Below, piece by piece: positions 1 through 9,380 of a stretch of DNA of 64,000 bases. The stretch is from WHUA01 sp963711215 (GTDB lineage: Bacteria; Pseudomonadota; Alphaproteobacteria; UBA8366). The stretch is from contig CAVQDH010000008.1 of the NCBI GenBank assembly GCA_963711215.1, positions 1 through 64,000 on the forward strand, given 5' to 3'. The translations under genes and the position numbers were made by a program. Within the stretch, counting starts at the first letter, position 1. The number at the start of each line of letters is the position of its first letter. Below the pieces are notes generated by a model, which was not told where the DNA came from, made no database searches, and saw only the letters and a program-made list of their open reading frames with translations.

Positions 1-193
1 AATATTTCTCCTTGAATATCAGAAGATTAAGACATCATCGGCCGCTGCGCTTTTCGGCGGCTCTGCCGCGCTGTGATGCGGAAGCGGATGGCCGGGAGAT
101 GTGCCGCGCTCCGGTTCGCCGCCGGAGTACTTGAAGCTCACCGGCCGGATGATTTGCGTGCGCGCCAAATCGCGATCGGCGCCGAAGCGGCGC
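1..193. other. Non-coding or unresolved window edge
   Basis: The first ~40 bases are AT-rich and the rest is GC-rich. Open frames exist on both strands but none has a recognisable protein, a ribosome binding site or a link to the neighbouring MaoC-like gene, whose stop codon is at 194. I see nothing that I can name here. Confidence 0.3.
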
Positions 194-1153
194 TCAACGG
201 CATAGGGCGCTGCTGGTGGCGGCGAGCGTTTGCTCCCCTTTCTGATTGCGCGCCGCCGCCGTGACATGGACGCGGATCCGGTCCTGCTCCCGGGTGAATC
301 CGACGACCTCGCCGGTTATCTCCAGCGTGTCGCCGCAGAACACCGGCCGGAGGAACCGGGCGTCCATCCGGCCGCCAACCACAAACCCCTCGCCGACGGC
401 CGTGGTCATGAGCGTGGAGACATAAGCGGTGCTCATCATTCCTTGCGCGATTGTCGTCCGGAGCCCCTTGGCCCGGGCCCAATCCTCGTCGGTGTGAATG
501 GAGTGCGGCCGCACGCCTGAATACATATCGATCTGGCGCTGGGTGAGGGTCCGCGCGAGCGACGGCAGAGCTTGGCCGAGCTCCAGACGGCCGCCCCGGC
601 CTTCGGCGCGCGTGATCGCCGGATCGAATGCCGGCGCTTCCGGCTCCGGCCGCCGGCTGCTGCCCGACGCAGGCGCCTTGTCGCCCGCGAACAGCATTTG
701 CACGAAACGGCCGGTCACGAGACGCGCGCCCTCTTCGGTCACGGTCTCGTAGTCGGTGACCATGTAGGGCTTGTCGCGGCGGACATATTTTTCCGCCAGC
801 TTGCCGAGCGTTCGCGCCCGCACGCCAAGCGGGATCGCGCCGACGAACGCGTAGGTCATCCGGGCGTGAAGACCGGCGGGAACGACGTAATGATTATGCC
901 GCATCAAGAGCGCCTGGTTCGCCAGAAAGGTCGGATGCGCGATCGGCCCGCCGAACGGTCCCGGCGCAAAGAACCAGGGGTCATAGTCGTCGACGGCGAA
1001 GGCGTAGGTCTCGACATCCTCCGGCCGAACGAGGCAATCGTCGGAGCGAAAACCCAATCCGACTTCGAGAATGTCGTAGGAGATGGTCGGAAACCCCACC
1101 GCCGCAAGCGTTTCGGGCGAATACGAGATGTTTCGTGCGGTATGGCTGTTCAT
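194..1153 (-). CDS. MaoC-like dehydratase with two hotdog domains
   Basis: About 319 residues, consistent with a tandem hotdog protein of the MaoC/(R)-enoyl-CoA hydratase superfamily. The N-terminal half carries 'DDYDPWF' followed by a 'GGPIAHPTFLANQ' stretch; the C-terminal half carries 'RPHSIHTDEDWAR' and 'TIAQGMMSTAYVS', which match the hydratase-2 region with its catalytic His. The usual Gly-Asp-x-Asn-Pro-x-His box is not seen in canonical form: the position of the Asp appears to be Val or Arg, so the exact chemistry (hydration/dehydration of a CoA thioester) is uncertain. The start at 1153 (ATG) is preferred over a GTG three codons upstream. It lies last in a minus-strand run behind a carbohydrate-type ABC importer, so it may process the imported compound; that is inference. 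Confidence 0.75.
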   Translation of the reverse strand: MNSHTARNISYSPETLAAVGFPTISYDILEVGLGFRSDDCLVRPEDVETYAFAVDDYDPWFFAPGPFGGPIAHPTFLANQALLMRHNHYVVPAGLHARMTYAFVGAIPLGVRARTLGKLAEKYVRRDKPYMVTDYETVTEEGARLVTGRFVQMLFAGDKAPASGSSRRPEPEAPAFDPAITRAEGRGGRLELGQALPSLARTLTQRQIDMYSGVRPHSIHTDEDWARAKGLRTTIAQGMMSTAYVSTLMTTAVGEGFVVGGRMDARFLRPVFCGDTLEITGEVVGFTREQDRIRVHVTAAARNQKGEQTLAATSSALCR

Positions 1154-1430
1154 TCGCTTCACTCTTCAATAGCCGGCGCGCACCGGCTCGGCCGCGCGGC
1201 AGCGTGGGTCGATGCAACACGCCATTATCGGACAGGGTGGCCATCAGGTCGAGGAAGGCCCGAAACGGAAAGCGCCGGGCCGCGGTGCCCTCCCCCCGGG
1301 GCACAAATCGAACGGCGCTGAAATCACCACGGAACCGCCGCTGGGCGCGCGGCGGGACCGGTGCGACGGTTCGCACGCGGCAGGCTTCGTCTCATCATGA
1401 TCCGAAGCCTGCCGCAATGCGTCGTCCTTG

Positions 1431-2789
1431 CTAGCCGCGGCGGAAGCCTTCGAGCTCCTGCGCCGCCCAGTCGATCACCTGCTTCGGCGTTTGTCCTTGC
1501 ACCAACCGCGCCGCCATCGACGGGAAGACGTAGCGGCTCCAGATCTGCACCGCCATGTCGACCGGCGCGCTCGAGCCGATGATGTAGTGTTCGGCATGGT
1601 GGTTCGGGCGGACCGGGTAGTTGTAGACGGTGCCTTTCGGCGGTTCGATCTCGGACCAGACGGGAAAGTCCGACATGGACAGGAACGGCGGGATGTCGTA
1701 GCCGGCGGCCGGGACGCTGCACTTCTCGATATTCTCGCGCTGCATCAGGAAGGTCAGCAGGTCCTTCGCCGCCGATTGGTTCTTCGCCCATTTCCAAATG
1801 CCCCAGAGATAGGGCCTGTGTGGCACGAGGCGCCCCATCTTTCCCTTCGGGTTGGGGAAGGTCCAGCAATCCGCCGCGATCTCGGGCTTGTCGCGCTTGG
1901 CGACCGCCCAGGCGCTCGGCGGATTCCAGATCATCGAAGCCATGCCGGAAATCAGCGCGCGGTTGTTTGCCGCGTCGTCGTAACTGATCTGCTCGGGCGG
2001 CAGGACCGCGACGAGCTGCTTGACGTAGTCCAGGCACTCTTTCACGGGCTCGCTGTCGACGGTGACGTTGCCGTCCTTATCCATCAGCTGAGCGCCGAAG
2101 GCGCCGAAGGTCGTGCCCCAAGTCTGGTTGGCGTCCGTGCTGTTGGAGCCGCAGCCGAGCGCGAAGGGATGGCCGGCCGCATGCGCTTTCTTGGCAATCT
2201 CCAGCTGCTTGGCGTAGGTCCATTCCTCGGAGCTTTCGGTCGCTTCGGGTTTGGCCGGATACCAGTTCGTGACGTCCACGCCGCCGTATTTCTTCATCAT
2301 GGAGATGCGCGCGCAGACCGGCAGCGACGCCGAGCCCCAGGCAACCGGCACGGCCATCCACTTGCCGTCCACGATTCCGAGATATTCGGTTGCCTTGCTG
2401 ACCGGGCCGTATTGCTTGATCAGCCCGCCCACGACGTCGTCAACCGGCGTCAGCTTATCGGCGTATTGATGCGTATTGAACTGGTCGAAGGCCATGATGT
2501 CGTGACCCGCTTGGGCTTGCGACTCTGCCGCCTGGGTCAGGTAAATCTTGCTGCCGGTCGAGGGGATGAAGTCGAGCTGCACCTCGACCTTGTTCTTCTT
2601 GGCCCACTCGTCGACAAGCCCCTTCATGACGGGGTTGGCCGCCTTCACCCAGTGGTCCCAAATGCCCATCTTCAGCGAGCCGGCCGCCCGGGACGTACTC
2701 ATATTCACCATCGGCAACGCCGCAGCACCGATCGCGCCGGCCGTTACCTGCAAGGCGCGACGGCGGGTAATTCGAGTCACTTTTGGCAT
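1431..2789 (-). CDS. Tat-exported ABC transporter substrate-binding protein (family 1, carbohydrate type)
   Basis: 452 residues. The N-terminus has a twin-arginine signal (residues 8-13, 'TRRRAL'), a hydrophobic stretch and a likely cleavage after about residue 36. The mature part resembles MalE/UgpB-type extracellular solute-binding proteins, with C-terminal 'NPPSAWAVAKRD' and 'GIWKWAKNQSAAKDLL' segments typical of the family. 'GGAG' lies eight bases before the ATG. It is downstream of the cognate ATPase and two permeases on the same strand, so it should deliver ligand to that importer in the periplasm. The ligand cannot be read from sequence; carbohydrate, glycerol-phosphate or an organic acid derivative are all possible. 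Confidence 0.88.
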   Translation of the reverse strand: MPKVTRITRRRALQVTAGAIGAAALPMVNMSTSRAAGSLKMGIWDHWVKAANPVMKGLVDEWAKKNKVEVQLDFIPSTGSKIYLTQAAESQAQAGHDIMAFDQFNTHQYADKLTPVDDVVGGLIKQYGPVSKATEYLGIVDGKWMAVPVAWGSASLPVCARISMMKKYGGVDVTNWYPAKPEATESSEEWTYAKQLEIAKKAHAAGHPFALGCGSNSTDANQTWGTTFGAFGAQLMDKDGNVTVDSEPVKECLDYVKQLVAVLPPEQISYDDAANNRALISGMASMIWNPPSAWAVAKRDKPEIAADCWTFPNPKGKMGRLVPHRPYLWGIWKWAKNQSAAKDLLTFLMQRENIEKCSVPAAGYDIPPFLSMSDFPVWSEIEPPKGTVYNYPVRPNHHAEHYIIGSSAPVDMAVQIWSRYVFPSMAARLVQGQTPKQVIDWAAQELEGFRRG

Positions 2790-3011
2790 GGACGCTACTC
2801 CCTTTGATTTGCTTTGTTTAGGTCGTCTCTAACCTTCGTATTGCTTCTTGCTGAATGCCGGTTCGCGATGGCTCGCGCGGATTTTGACGCTGTGGTGGCA
2901 CAGCCATCTGGTGGGGCTTGTGTCGGTGCGCGCCGCGGGCCGGGTCGCTTCCTCCCGGCCTCGTTGCCGATCCGCCTTAGCCGGAGATCTGGCTGTCCCT
3001 CCCGTTGGCCT

Positions 3012-4112
3012 TCAGACGACGCGGCCTGTGTCCGGCTCTATCAAGTGCATGTTGTTCATGTCCGCCTGGAGCGGCAGCCTTGCATTCGCCCTTGCAGGGG
3101 TATCGGGATCGACCCGCGCGCACATCGCGTCGCGTCCGATCATGAAGTGCACCATGGTCTCCATTCCCATGGGCTCGACCACGTCCACTTGCACGTCGAA
3201 GCGCTCCGTGCCGGGCTTTGCGTTCTCCCGAACCTCGGTAATGTGCTCGGGGCGAAGCCCAACCATCATCGATTTGTCCTTGAATTTCACGTACCGATTC
3301 TGGCGGTGCGTGGGGATCGGAAGAACGATTGTCTCGTCAACGTTCGCGGCGAGACCGTCTCCGTGCTGCACGATACGGCACGGCAGGAAATTCATCGCGG
3401 GCGAGCCGATGAATCCCGCCACGAAGCGCGTCTTGGGATTGTGGTACAGCTCCTGGGGCGGCCCAACCTGCTCGATGACGCCCTGGTTCATCACGACCAC
3501 CCGATCCGCAAGCGTCATCGCCTCGACCTGGTCGTGCGTGACATAGACAGTGGTCGTATTGACCTTCTGGTGCACCAGCTTGATCTCGGTACGCATCTGG
3601 ACACGAAGCTTGGCGTCCAGGTTGGACAAGGGCTCGTCGAAGAGGAAGACCTGCGGGTTGCGGACGATCGCCCGGCCCATTGCGACGCGCTGGCGTTGCC
3701 CGCCCGACAGCGCCTTCGGCTTGCGGTCGAGCAGCGCCGTGATGTCGAGAATGCGGGCTGCCTCGTCTACCCGCCGCTTGATCTCGTCGCGCGAGAATTT
3801 CCGAAGCTTGAGTCCGAACGCCATATTGTCGAACACGCTCAGATGCGGATAGAGCGCGTAATTCTGGAAGACCATGGCGATGTCGCGATTGCGCGGCGGC
3901 ACGTCGTTGACCACGCGGTCGCCGATCAGGATATCGCCGGAGGAGATTTCCTCGAGCCCGGCGATCATGCGCAGCGTCGTCGACTTGCCGCAGCCGGAGG
4001 GCCCGACCAGAACGACGAATTCGTGATCGTCTATCTCGAGATCGATACCCTTAACCGCCTGCACGTCACCATCAAAGACCTTATGGATCTTGCGAATCGA
4101 AACTTGGGCCAT
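3012..4112 (-). CDS. ABC importer ATPase, UgpC/MalK type
   Basis: 366 residues. Walker A 'GPSGCGKST' at 37-45, signature 'LSGGQRQR' from 135, Walker B 'VFLFDE' at 155-160 and a His switch in 'YVTHDQVEA'. The C-terminal third is a TOBE-type regulatory domain with 'VGLRPEH', as in MalK/UgpC. 'AAGGA' precedes the ATG. It follows the two permease genes and precedes the binding protein on the minus strand, so it energises that importer. A short 12-base-period repeat sits just upstream of its ribosome binding site. Confidence 0.92.
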   Translation of the reverse strand: MAQVSIRKIHKVFDGDVQAVKGIDLEIDDHEFVVLVGPSGCGKSTTLRMIAGLEEISSGDILIGDRVVNDVPPRNRDIAMVFQNYALYPHLSVFDNMAFGLKLRKFSRDEIKRRVDEAARILDITALLDRKPKALSGGQRQRVAMGRAIVRNPQVFLFDEPLSNLDAKLRVQMRTEIKLVHQKVNTTTVYVTHDQVEAMTLADRVVVMNQGVIEQVGPPQELYHNPKTRFVAGFIGSPAMNFLPCRIVQHGDGLAANVDETIVLPIPTHRQNRYVKFKDKSMMVGLRPEHITEVRENAKPGTERFDVQVDVVEPMGMETMVHFMIGRDAMCARVDPDTPARANARLPLQADMNNMHLIEPDTGRVV

Positions 4113-4124
4113 TGCGTCCTTCCC

Positions 4125-4147
4125 TGTGTATTTTCTTGTGTATTTTC
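4125..4147. repeat. Short tandem repeat upstream of the importer ATPase gene
   Basis: The 11-mer 'tgtgtattttc' occurs twice at a 12-base period (4125-4135 and 4137-4147) in the 70-base gap between the permease and ATPase genes. On the coding (minus) strand it gives an A-rich leader before the Shine-Dalgarno site. It may only be a slippage product. Confidence 0.5.
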
Positions 4148-4182
4148 ATGTTTAATTTTTTCTGTCGTTCCGTGTGCGCCCG

Positions 4183-5082
4183 TCAGCCTTTGGTCGCGCC
4201 GGCAGTCAGGCCTGAGATGTAGTAGTCCATGAGAAAGGCGTAGATAATCACCGGCGGGATCGAGGCGATCAACGAGCCGGCCATGATCTTGCCCCACTGG
4301 AAGACGTCGCCGCGGATCAGATCGGTGACGATGCCGACCGTCAGCACCATCTGGTCGGAGCTGAACAGGAACGCCAACGGATAGAGGAACTGCCCCCAGC
4401 TGACGGTAAACGCGAAGATCGTGGCCGCGATGATCCCCGGCATGGCAACCGGAATGAATATCTTGACCAGCATCTGCAGGTAGGATGCGCCATCGATCAG
4501 CGCGGCCTCGTCGAGCTCTTTCGGGATCGAGCTGAAATATCCGATCATGACCCAGGTGCAGAACGGCACCGTGAGCGTGGGATAGAGCAGCACGAGGCAC
4601 CAGGTGCTGTTCATCAGGCCGAGCTTGCCGACGATCTGGAACATGGGAATGAAGAGCAGGCTCTCCGGCACCAGGTAGGTGAGGAAGACGCCGGTCGCGA
4701 GCGCGGTGCTGCCCCAGAAACGCATGCGCGACAACGCGAAGGCGGCCAGGATGGAGATGACCATGCTCAGGATCACCACGACGACGGTGACCTTGACGGA
4801 ATTCCAGATGAAGTTCTGGAAGGTCGGCGACGAGAGCAGCTCCTTGAAATTGTCCAGCGTCGGATGCTGGACCAGCCAGGGGCTGCCCGTGCGCGAGGAA
4901 ATCTCCGCCGATGTCTTCAGGCTGGTGGTCAGCGTATAGATCGGCGGAATGAGGAACATGAAAGCGAAGATCGTCAGGGCGCCGTAGCTTCCCCACAGCG
5001 CCCAGAGGCGCTCGCGCCGCATGCTCTTGTCGCGAAGCGGGACGGCAATGGGTAGCGAGGCGGCACTTGATGTGGAGCTCAT
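4183..5082 (-). CDS. ABC importer permease, UgpE/MalG type
   Basis: About 299 residues with six predicted membrane segments. The cytoplasmic EAA loop reads 'ELDEAALIDGASYLQML', the standard contact site for the MalK-type ATPase. The ATG at 5082 is chosen because it lies two bases after the stop of the upstream permease gene and gives the usual MalG-family length; in-frame sequence further upstream is the shadow of the other permease. It pairs with the next permease to form the membrane channel of the carbohydrate-type importer. Confidence 0.9.
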   Translation of the reverse strand: MSSTSSAASLPIAVPLRDKSMRRERLWALWGSYGALTIFAFMFLIPPIYTLTTSLKTSAEISSRTGSPWLVQHPTLDNFKELLSSPTFQNFIWNSVKVTVVVVILSMVISILAAFALSRMRFWGSTALATGVFLTYLVPESLLFIPMFQIVGKLGLMNSTWCLVLLYPTLTVPFCTWVMIGYFSSIPKELDEAALIDGASYLQMLVKIFIPVAMPGIIAATIFAFTVSWGQFLYPLAFLFSSDQMVLTVGIVTDLIRGDVFQWGKIMAGSLIASIPPVIIYAFLMDYYISGLTAGATKG

Positions 5083-5084
5083 GG

Positions 5085-6032
5085 CTACATGACTTCCTTG
5101 GTCCGCCGTGTGACGCCGCTCAGGATGAAGTAGGCGAAGATCGCCAAGAGCGGCAGCATGAACAGGCTCACCGATGCGCCGAGCGGAATATCTCCCGACT
5201 GAATGCCGACCTGGAACGCATAGGTCGAGAACAGATGCGTCTGGTCCTGCGGGCCGCCGTTGGTCAGGATCCGGACGATGTCGAAATTGGCGAAGGTCAG
5301 GATCAGGCTGAACAGAATGGTGATGGAAATAATGTTCCGCATCATCGGCAGTGTGATGTGGACCAGCTTTTGCCAAGCCGACGCGCCGTCAATGGAGGCA
5401 GCTTCATAGAGCTGTTCCGGGACCGACTTCAGGGCGGCCAGGTACATGATCATGAAGAACGGCGCGCCGATCCACACATTCACGAGAATGACCGAGAAGC
5501 GCGCCCACCATGTTGCGCCGAGCCACGGCACGGACGGGAAGCCAAAGACGTTCAGCACCCAGTTGAAGGCGGAATAGGACGGGTCGAAAAGCCACCACCA
5601 GGTGAGCGTCGACATGGCCGCCGGAATGACCCAGGGGAGCAGCAGGAGCCCGCGATAAACGCGCTGCGTTTTCGAGGGAATGTTGTGCATCAGATGCGCA
5701 AGGACGAACCCGATCATCGCCTTGGCGATAACGGCCACGATGGCGAAGAAGCAGGTCTGGAAAATGACCATCTGGAAGGTTTCGCGGCGCAGCAGGAACG
5801 TGTAATTGCCGATGCCGACGAACTTCGTCATCTTCTTGCTCAGCAGCGAAAGATAGATCGAATAGACCGACGGCCAGGCAACCAGCCCGACGATGACCAG
5901 GATCAGCGGCAAGGTCATCAGAAACGCGATCGTCGAGCGCCGCCGCATAAGCCTGCGCAACCCGCCAGGTCGCTCCACCTCCGAAATCTTCGGGGTTCCA
6001 AGCTCGGCTTGTAGTACGGTTGCTTGCACCAT
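5085..6032 (-). CDS. ABC importer permease, UgpA/MalF type
   Basis: About 315 residues, six predicted transmembrane helices starting at 'AFLMTLPLILVIVGLV'. The EAA loop 'QLYEAASIDGASAWQKL' is clear. The start at 6032 is favoured because 'GAGAAGG' stands nine bases upstream; ATG codons at 6053 and 6083 would add 7 or 17 residues of unremarkable sequence. First transporter gene of the minus-strand unit, followed at a two-base gap by the second permease. Confidence 0.88.
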   Translation of the reverse strand: MVQATVLQAELGTPKISEVERPGGLRRLMRRRSTIAFLMTLPLILVIVGLVAWPSVYSIYLSLLSKKMTKFVGIGNYTFLLRRETFQMVIFQTCFFAIVAVIAKAMIGFVLAHLMHNIPSKTQRVYRGLLLLPWVIPAAMSTLTWWWLFDPSYSAFNWVLNVFGFPSVPWLGATWWARFSVILVNVWIGAPFFMIMYLAALKSVPEQLYEAASIDGASAWQKLVHITLPMMRNIISITILFSLILTFANFDIVRILTNGGPQDQTHLFSTYAFQVGIQSGDIPLGASVSLFMLPLLAIFAYFILSGVTRRTKEVM

Positions 6033-6405
6033 TCGTGCACACCTTCTCGCCATGCCGTTCCGGCAACTTAGGGCATCAGGCACTCAACCATAATCACTGC
6101 CAGCGACGCGACAATTTGCCGCTGTGGTTAAAGGATATGCACATGCCTACCGCCTTGGCAAGTCGCGCTGCTCTAGGTGGCTCTGCGGCAGCGCGGCACC
6201 GCGCAAAAATTGTATCGGCGCCATTTTCCCCGGATGAATCAACGAGAAAAGCGTCCGCTGAAGGAATCGCAAGCAGGATAGAAATCGCAAGGGTGACCAA
6301 TTTTGTCGCACGCGAAAAATTTTTCGCCATATGCGACCGGCCGTCTCTCTGTGGGGACGGAAACGGATCGAGACCGCGCCGGCCGCTGCCGTCGCCGCAG
6401 AGCGT
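6033..6405. other. Intergenic region upstream of the carbohydrate-type importer
   Basis: 373 bases between the regulator stop and the first permease. No gene is apparent. It should hold the promoter for the importer genes if they are not read through from the regulator. It contains one striking 16-bp palindrome at 6312-6327, listed separately. Confidence 0.5.
6312..6327. promoter_or_regulatory. Perfect 16-bp palindrome downstream of the GntR gene
   Basis: 'gcgaaaaatttttcgc' reads the same on both strands. It has no loop, so it is better as a protein-binding site than as an intrinsic terminator, although its position ~80 bases after the regulator stop would also fit transcription termination. 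Function is not established. Confidence 0.4.
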
Positions 6406-7176
6406 TCAGCCGCCCGAGCGCGCGAGAATGGGGCCGAAGATGGACGCCAGGTCGGCCTGCTCCTCGCTCTGGTCGAAGTCCAGCCGGTCGAGCGTCGCTT
6501 GCAGATGGGCCCGGACCAGCCGCTGGCTGCCCGCGACGTCGCGGGCGACGATCCGCTTCAGCATTTCGTCGTGCTCCGTGAGCGAGCAGTCGTGGAGAGC
6601 GCCGCGGTCGTACAGCATGACGATCAGCACGGTCTGGGCGACGAGATGGACGAGAAATTGTCCGAGCGTGCGGTTTCCGGCGATCTTTGCCAGAACGAGA
6701 TGGAACTCGCCGAGGAGGCGGACATAGTCGCGGCGGTTGCCGGAGGCGTAGGCCGCCTTCTGCGCGGCAATGTGCCGTTCCAGCGTCGCGATGTCCGCGT
6801 CGCTGCGATGGCGCGCGATCGTCGCGATGATGTCGGATTCGATCAGGATGCGGGCCGCGTAGGTCTCCTCGGCGGTCTTGCGCGTCGGACGCGCGACGAA
6901 GGCGCCCCGGTTGCGCACGATGGTCACCAGGCCGATGCTCGCGAGCTGACGCAGCGCCTCGCGAATGCGGGTGCGGTTCACCTTGAACACGGCTGCGAGC
7001 TGGTCCTCGCCCAGCTTGAGGCCCGGCTTCAGCCTGCCCTCCTGGATGGCCGAATAGATTGCGCGGCAGACGGGATCGGCGCTCAGCGCGCCGAGCAGCT
7101 CGTCTGCGCGTTCGGGTGCGTTTGCGGCTCGCGCAGGCGCCGCGCGGCGCTTTGCTTTCGTTTGATTCCCGCTCAT
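6406..7176 (-). CDS. GntR-family transcriptional regulator, FadR/FCD subfamily
   Basis: 256 residues. A winged helix at roughly 38-100 contains 'VNRTRIREALRQLASIGLV', a classical GntR recognition region. The rest is an all-helical FCD ligand domain with 'FHLVLAKIAGN' and 'EHDEMLKRIVARD', where Asp/His side chains normally hold a metal and a carboxylate effector. It lies at the head of the importer unit and divergent from the PhyH gene, so it probably senses the imported acid or its catabolite. FCD regulators bind operators of the TTGT..ACAA kind; such a site is present at 7484-7499 in the shared promoter region. Confidence 0.9.
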   Translation of the reverse strand: MSGNQTKAKRRAAPARAANAPERADELLGALSADPVCRAIYSAIQEGRLKPGLKLGEDQLAAVFKVNRTRIREALRQLASIGLVTIVRNRGAFVARPTRKTAEETYAARILIESDIIATIARHRSDADIATLERHIAAQKAAYASGNRRDYVRLLGEFHLVLAKIAGNRTLGQFLVHLVAQTVLIVMLYDRGALHDCSLTEHDEMLKRIVARDVAGSQRLVRAHLQATLDRLDFDQSEEQADLASIFGPILARSGG

Positions 7177-7697
7177 CGTTTCCTGTCAGCTTGCGACCAC
7201 ACCGCAACGTCGGCCTTGGGATGAAGCGAGCTTCTTTATAGCATCCCGCTGGCGCCGTGTATCTTCGAACGCAATATTGTTATACATAATATGATAGATA
7301 TTGTGGACAGAAATAATGAACAACTTCCCGACCGTTGACCGCGCAACCTTCCGACTAATGGGTTTCTGGGCGCACACGATGGCAATCGGAGACTGACGAG
7401 CCGCATTCAGTCCCGCAGAGATTGCCCAGAAAGAGGGCGGAAAGGGGATGGAAGGCGTGAGGATATTCGATAATAATATATTGATATTGTCGACAATATA
7501 TGGATACGATATCCGACAGGCAAGCAAGGTCAAGTGCTGTCTTGCGCATGATGATTGCCCCCGTTCCGGTCAATCGGCGTCGCGTGTAGTTGACTTGTCG
7601 GCGATCTCGGCGGAGCGGGCGACGGTGCGGAAAGGCGAGGTCGCGCTCGGGGCATCCTGCCTTTCCGCCCGCACGGCAATCGGCACGAGGAAGAAGG
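7177..7697. other. Divergent AT-rich control region
   Basis: 521 bases between the GntR gene (minus) and the PhyH gene (plus). It is markedly more AT-rich than its surroundings from about 7255 to 7510. The 7-mer 'atattgt' occurs at 7274-7280, 7298-7304 and 7484-7490, the last being one arm of a perfect palindrome. No convincing gene. The layout suggests one operator region controlling both directions. Confidence 0.55.
7484..7499. promoter_or_regulatory. Candidate GntR/FCD operator
   Basis: 'atattgtcgacaatat' is a perfect 16-bp palindrome whose core TTGTCGACAA fits the operator style of FadR-subfamily GntR proteins. It lies between the divergent regulator and PhyH genes, and extra half sites occur ~180-210 bases nearer the regulator start. 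Binding by the adjacent regulator is inference. Confidence 0.6.
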
Positions 7698-8633
7698 ATG
7701 TCGCAGCTCCATAACGCGCATGCCCGGCGGTCAGGGACGGTGCCGGCAGGAATCCGGCGATATATCGACCGCTATCATGCGGACGGCTTCTGCGTTGTCG
7801 AAAATCTGATCGACGCCGCGACGATCGACGAAATCCGCCGATTGACGGAAAACGTGGTCGCCGGCGCGGCGGGGCTTGCGGCATCGGACGACGTTTACGA
7901 CCTGGAGCCGTCTCATCGGCCCGAGGCGCCGCGTGTCCGGCGCATCAAGCGGCCGCATGACGTCGCGCCCGCTTTCCGCGCGTTGGCGGCGCATCCGAAG
8001 ATCGTCGAGATCGTGGGCGCGCTGATCGGTCCGGACGTCCGGCTCAACCACAGCAAGATCAATCTGAAGTCATCCAAGTTCGGATCGCCCGTCGAATGGC
8101 ACCAGGACTGGGCCTTCATCCCGCACACCAACCCGGATCTCGTGATCGCGGCGATCATGCTGGACGGGTGTACGCCGGAGAACGGCCCGATGCTGATGAT
8201 CCCCGGCAGTCACGAAAGGCCGCTTCTGTCGCATCACGAGGGTGACCGGTTCGTCGGCGCGATCGACGTCGAGCGCGAGGGGCTGAATATCGAGCGCGAC
8301 GCGGTGCCGGCGCTCGGCCCGGCGGGGTCCGTCTCTTTCCACCATCCCTGGACGATTCACGGCTCGTCGTTGAACCGGTCGGGCATGGCGCGCACGCTGC
8401 TGTTCTACGAATACGCCGCCGCGGATGCTTGGCCATTGTTCTATGGCGTCGACTATGGCGAGTTCGACAGCCGCATGATCGCCGGGACGCCGTGCTATCG
8501 GCCCCGGCTCGAGCCTGTCGAGGTCCGGATGCCTTATCCCGTCGCGACCGCGGGCGCGATCTACGCGATCCAGGAAGGGCTGGGGAAGAAATATTTCGAG
8601 ACCTATTCGGCGGAGCAGGAACAGGCAGGATGA
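7698..8633 (+). CDS. Phytanoyl-CoA dioxygenase (PhyH) family protein
   Basis: About 311 residues. The Fe(II)/2-oxoglutarate dioxygenase triad is visible: H135 and D137 in 'WHQDWAF', distal H221 in 'TIHGSSLNRS', and R232 for the 2-oxoglutarate carboxylate. Many relatives hydroxylate small acids, ethers or natural products rather than phytanoyl-CoA. The ATG at 7698 is chosen for 'GAGGAAG' a few bases upstream; longer in-frame sequence lacks a ribosome site. It overlaps the following GAF gene by four bases (ATGA), so the two are translationally coupled. Divergent from the GntR regulator; probably part of its regulon. Confidence 0.88.
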   Translation: MSQLHNAHARRSGTVPAGIRRYIDRYHADGFCVVENLIDAATIDEIRRLTENVVAGAAGLAASDDVYDLEPSHRPEAPRVRRIKRPHDVAPAFRALAAHPKIVEIVGALIGPDVRLNHSKINLKSSKFGSPVEWHQDWAFIPHTNPDLVIAAIMLDGCTPENGPMLMIPGSHERPLLSHHEGDRFVGAIDVEREGLNIERDAVPALGPAGSVSFHHPWTIHGSSLNRSGMARTLLFYEYAAADAWPLFYGVDYGEFDSRMIAGTPCYRPRLEPVEVRMPYPVATAGAIYAIQEGLGKKYFETYSAEQEQAG

Positions 8634-9250
8634 CAACGGGCGGGGCTGACACGGGAACCAGCGTGCTGAGCGCTACGATCCTTCGCGATCTGATGGCCGC
8701 GGTCAATGCGGCGCTGGATGCGGAGCAGGCGCTTGATCTCGTCGGGCGCGCGGCGATCGATCACCTTGGCGACAGGGATGCGGCGAGCCGTCCCGGCGCA
8801 TTCAAGTCCGGCGAAGTAGAGCACGCGGTCACGGCGTTCTTTCTCATCACCCCCTCACGCGATTCGATGGTGCTGCTGGCGGAAGAGGGCTGGCCGGCGG
8901 ACCAGCACCGCCTCGTCATCGACATCGCGGAAGGACGGCCGGGGTGGGTCATACGGAACCGCCGCTCGATGGTTCTTCCCAATACCGACGACGACGGCGT
9001 CTTTACGCAGATCATCCGGACGCAGCGCATGGGGTCCTCGATGTATGCGCCGCTGATGTGGAAAGGCGAGCCGCTCGGTCTCGTGTCGATCGCCAAGCAG
9101 GCACGGCATACGTTCAGCAGCGCCTATATACCGGCGCTCGAAGCGCTCGCTTCGATCGCGGCCCTTGCATGGGTCGCGCATGGCGGCGCGGCGTTGCTCC
9201 ACGAATTCGCGGCGGGACCTCGCCTCGCGCTCGATCGCGCGCTGCGATGA
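8630..9250 (+). CDS. GAF-domain protein
   Basis: About 206 residues. Central GAF fold with 'AFFLITPSRDSMVLLAEEG', 'GRPGWVIRNRRSMVLPNT' and 'SSMYAPLMWKGEPLGLVSI'. No HTH, kinase or cyclase domain follows, so it is a stand-alone GAF protein that may bind a small ligand. It starts in an ATGA overlap with the PhyH gene. It ends 130 bases before a sigma-54 promoter but has no AAA+ domain and is not itself the activator. Confidence 0.72.
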   Translation: MTTGGADTGTSVLSATILRDLMAAVNAALDAEQALDLVGRAAIDHLGDRDAASRPGAFKSGEVEHAVTAFFLITPSRDSMVLLAEEGWPADQHRLVIDIAEGRPGWVIRNRRSMVLPNTDDDGVFTQIIRTQRMGSSMYAPLMWKGEPLGLVSIAKQARHTFSSAYIPALEALASIAALAWVAHGGAALLHEFAAGPRLALDRALR

Positions 9251-9380
9251 CGAGAAATATAAAATGAATTTATACTGATCATCAAATAAACAGCGCTGCT
9301 TATTTTTTGACAAGCTGAACTATAAAAAGTTCGGCAATTAAAACACTCGACTAAAAATCAAAATAATCGCCCAATTTTAT

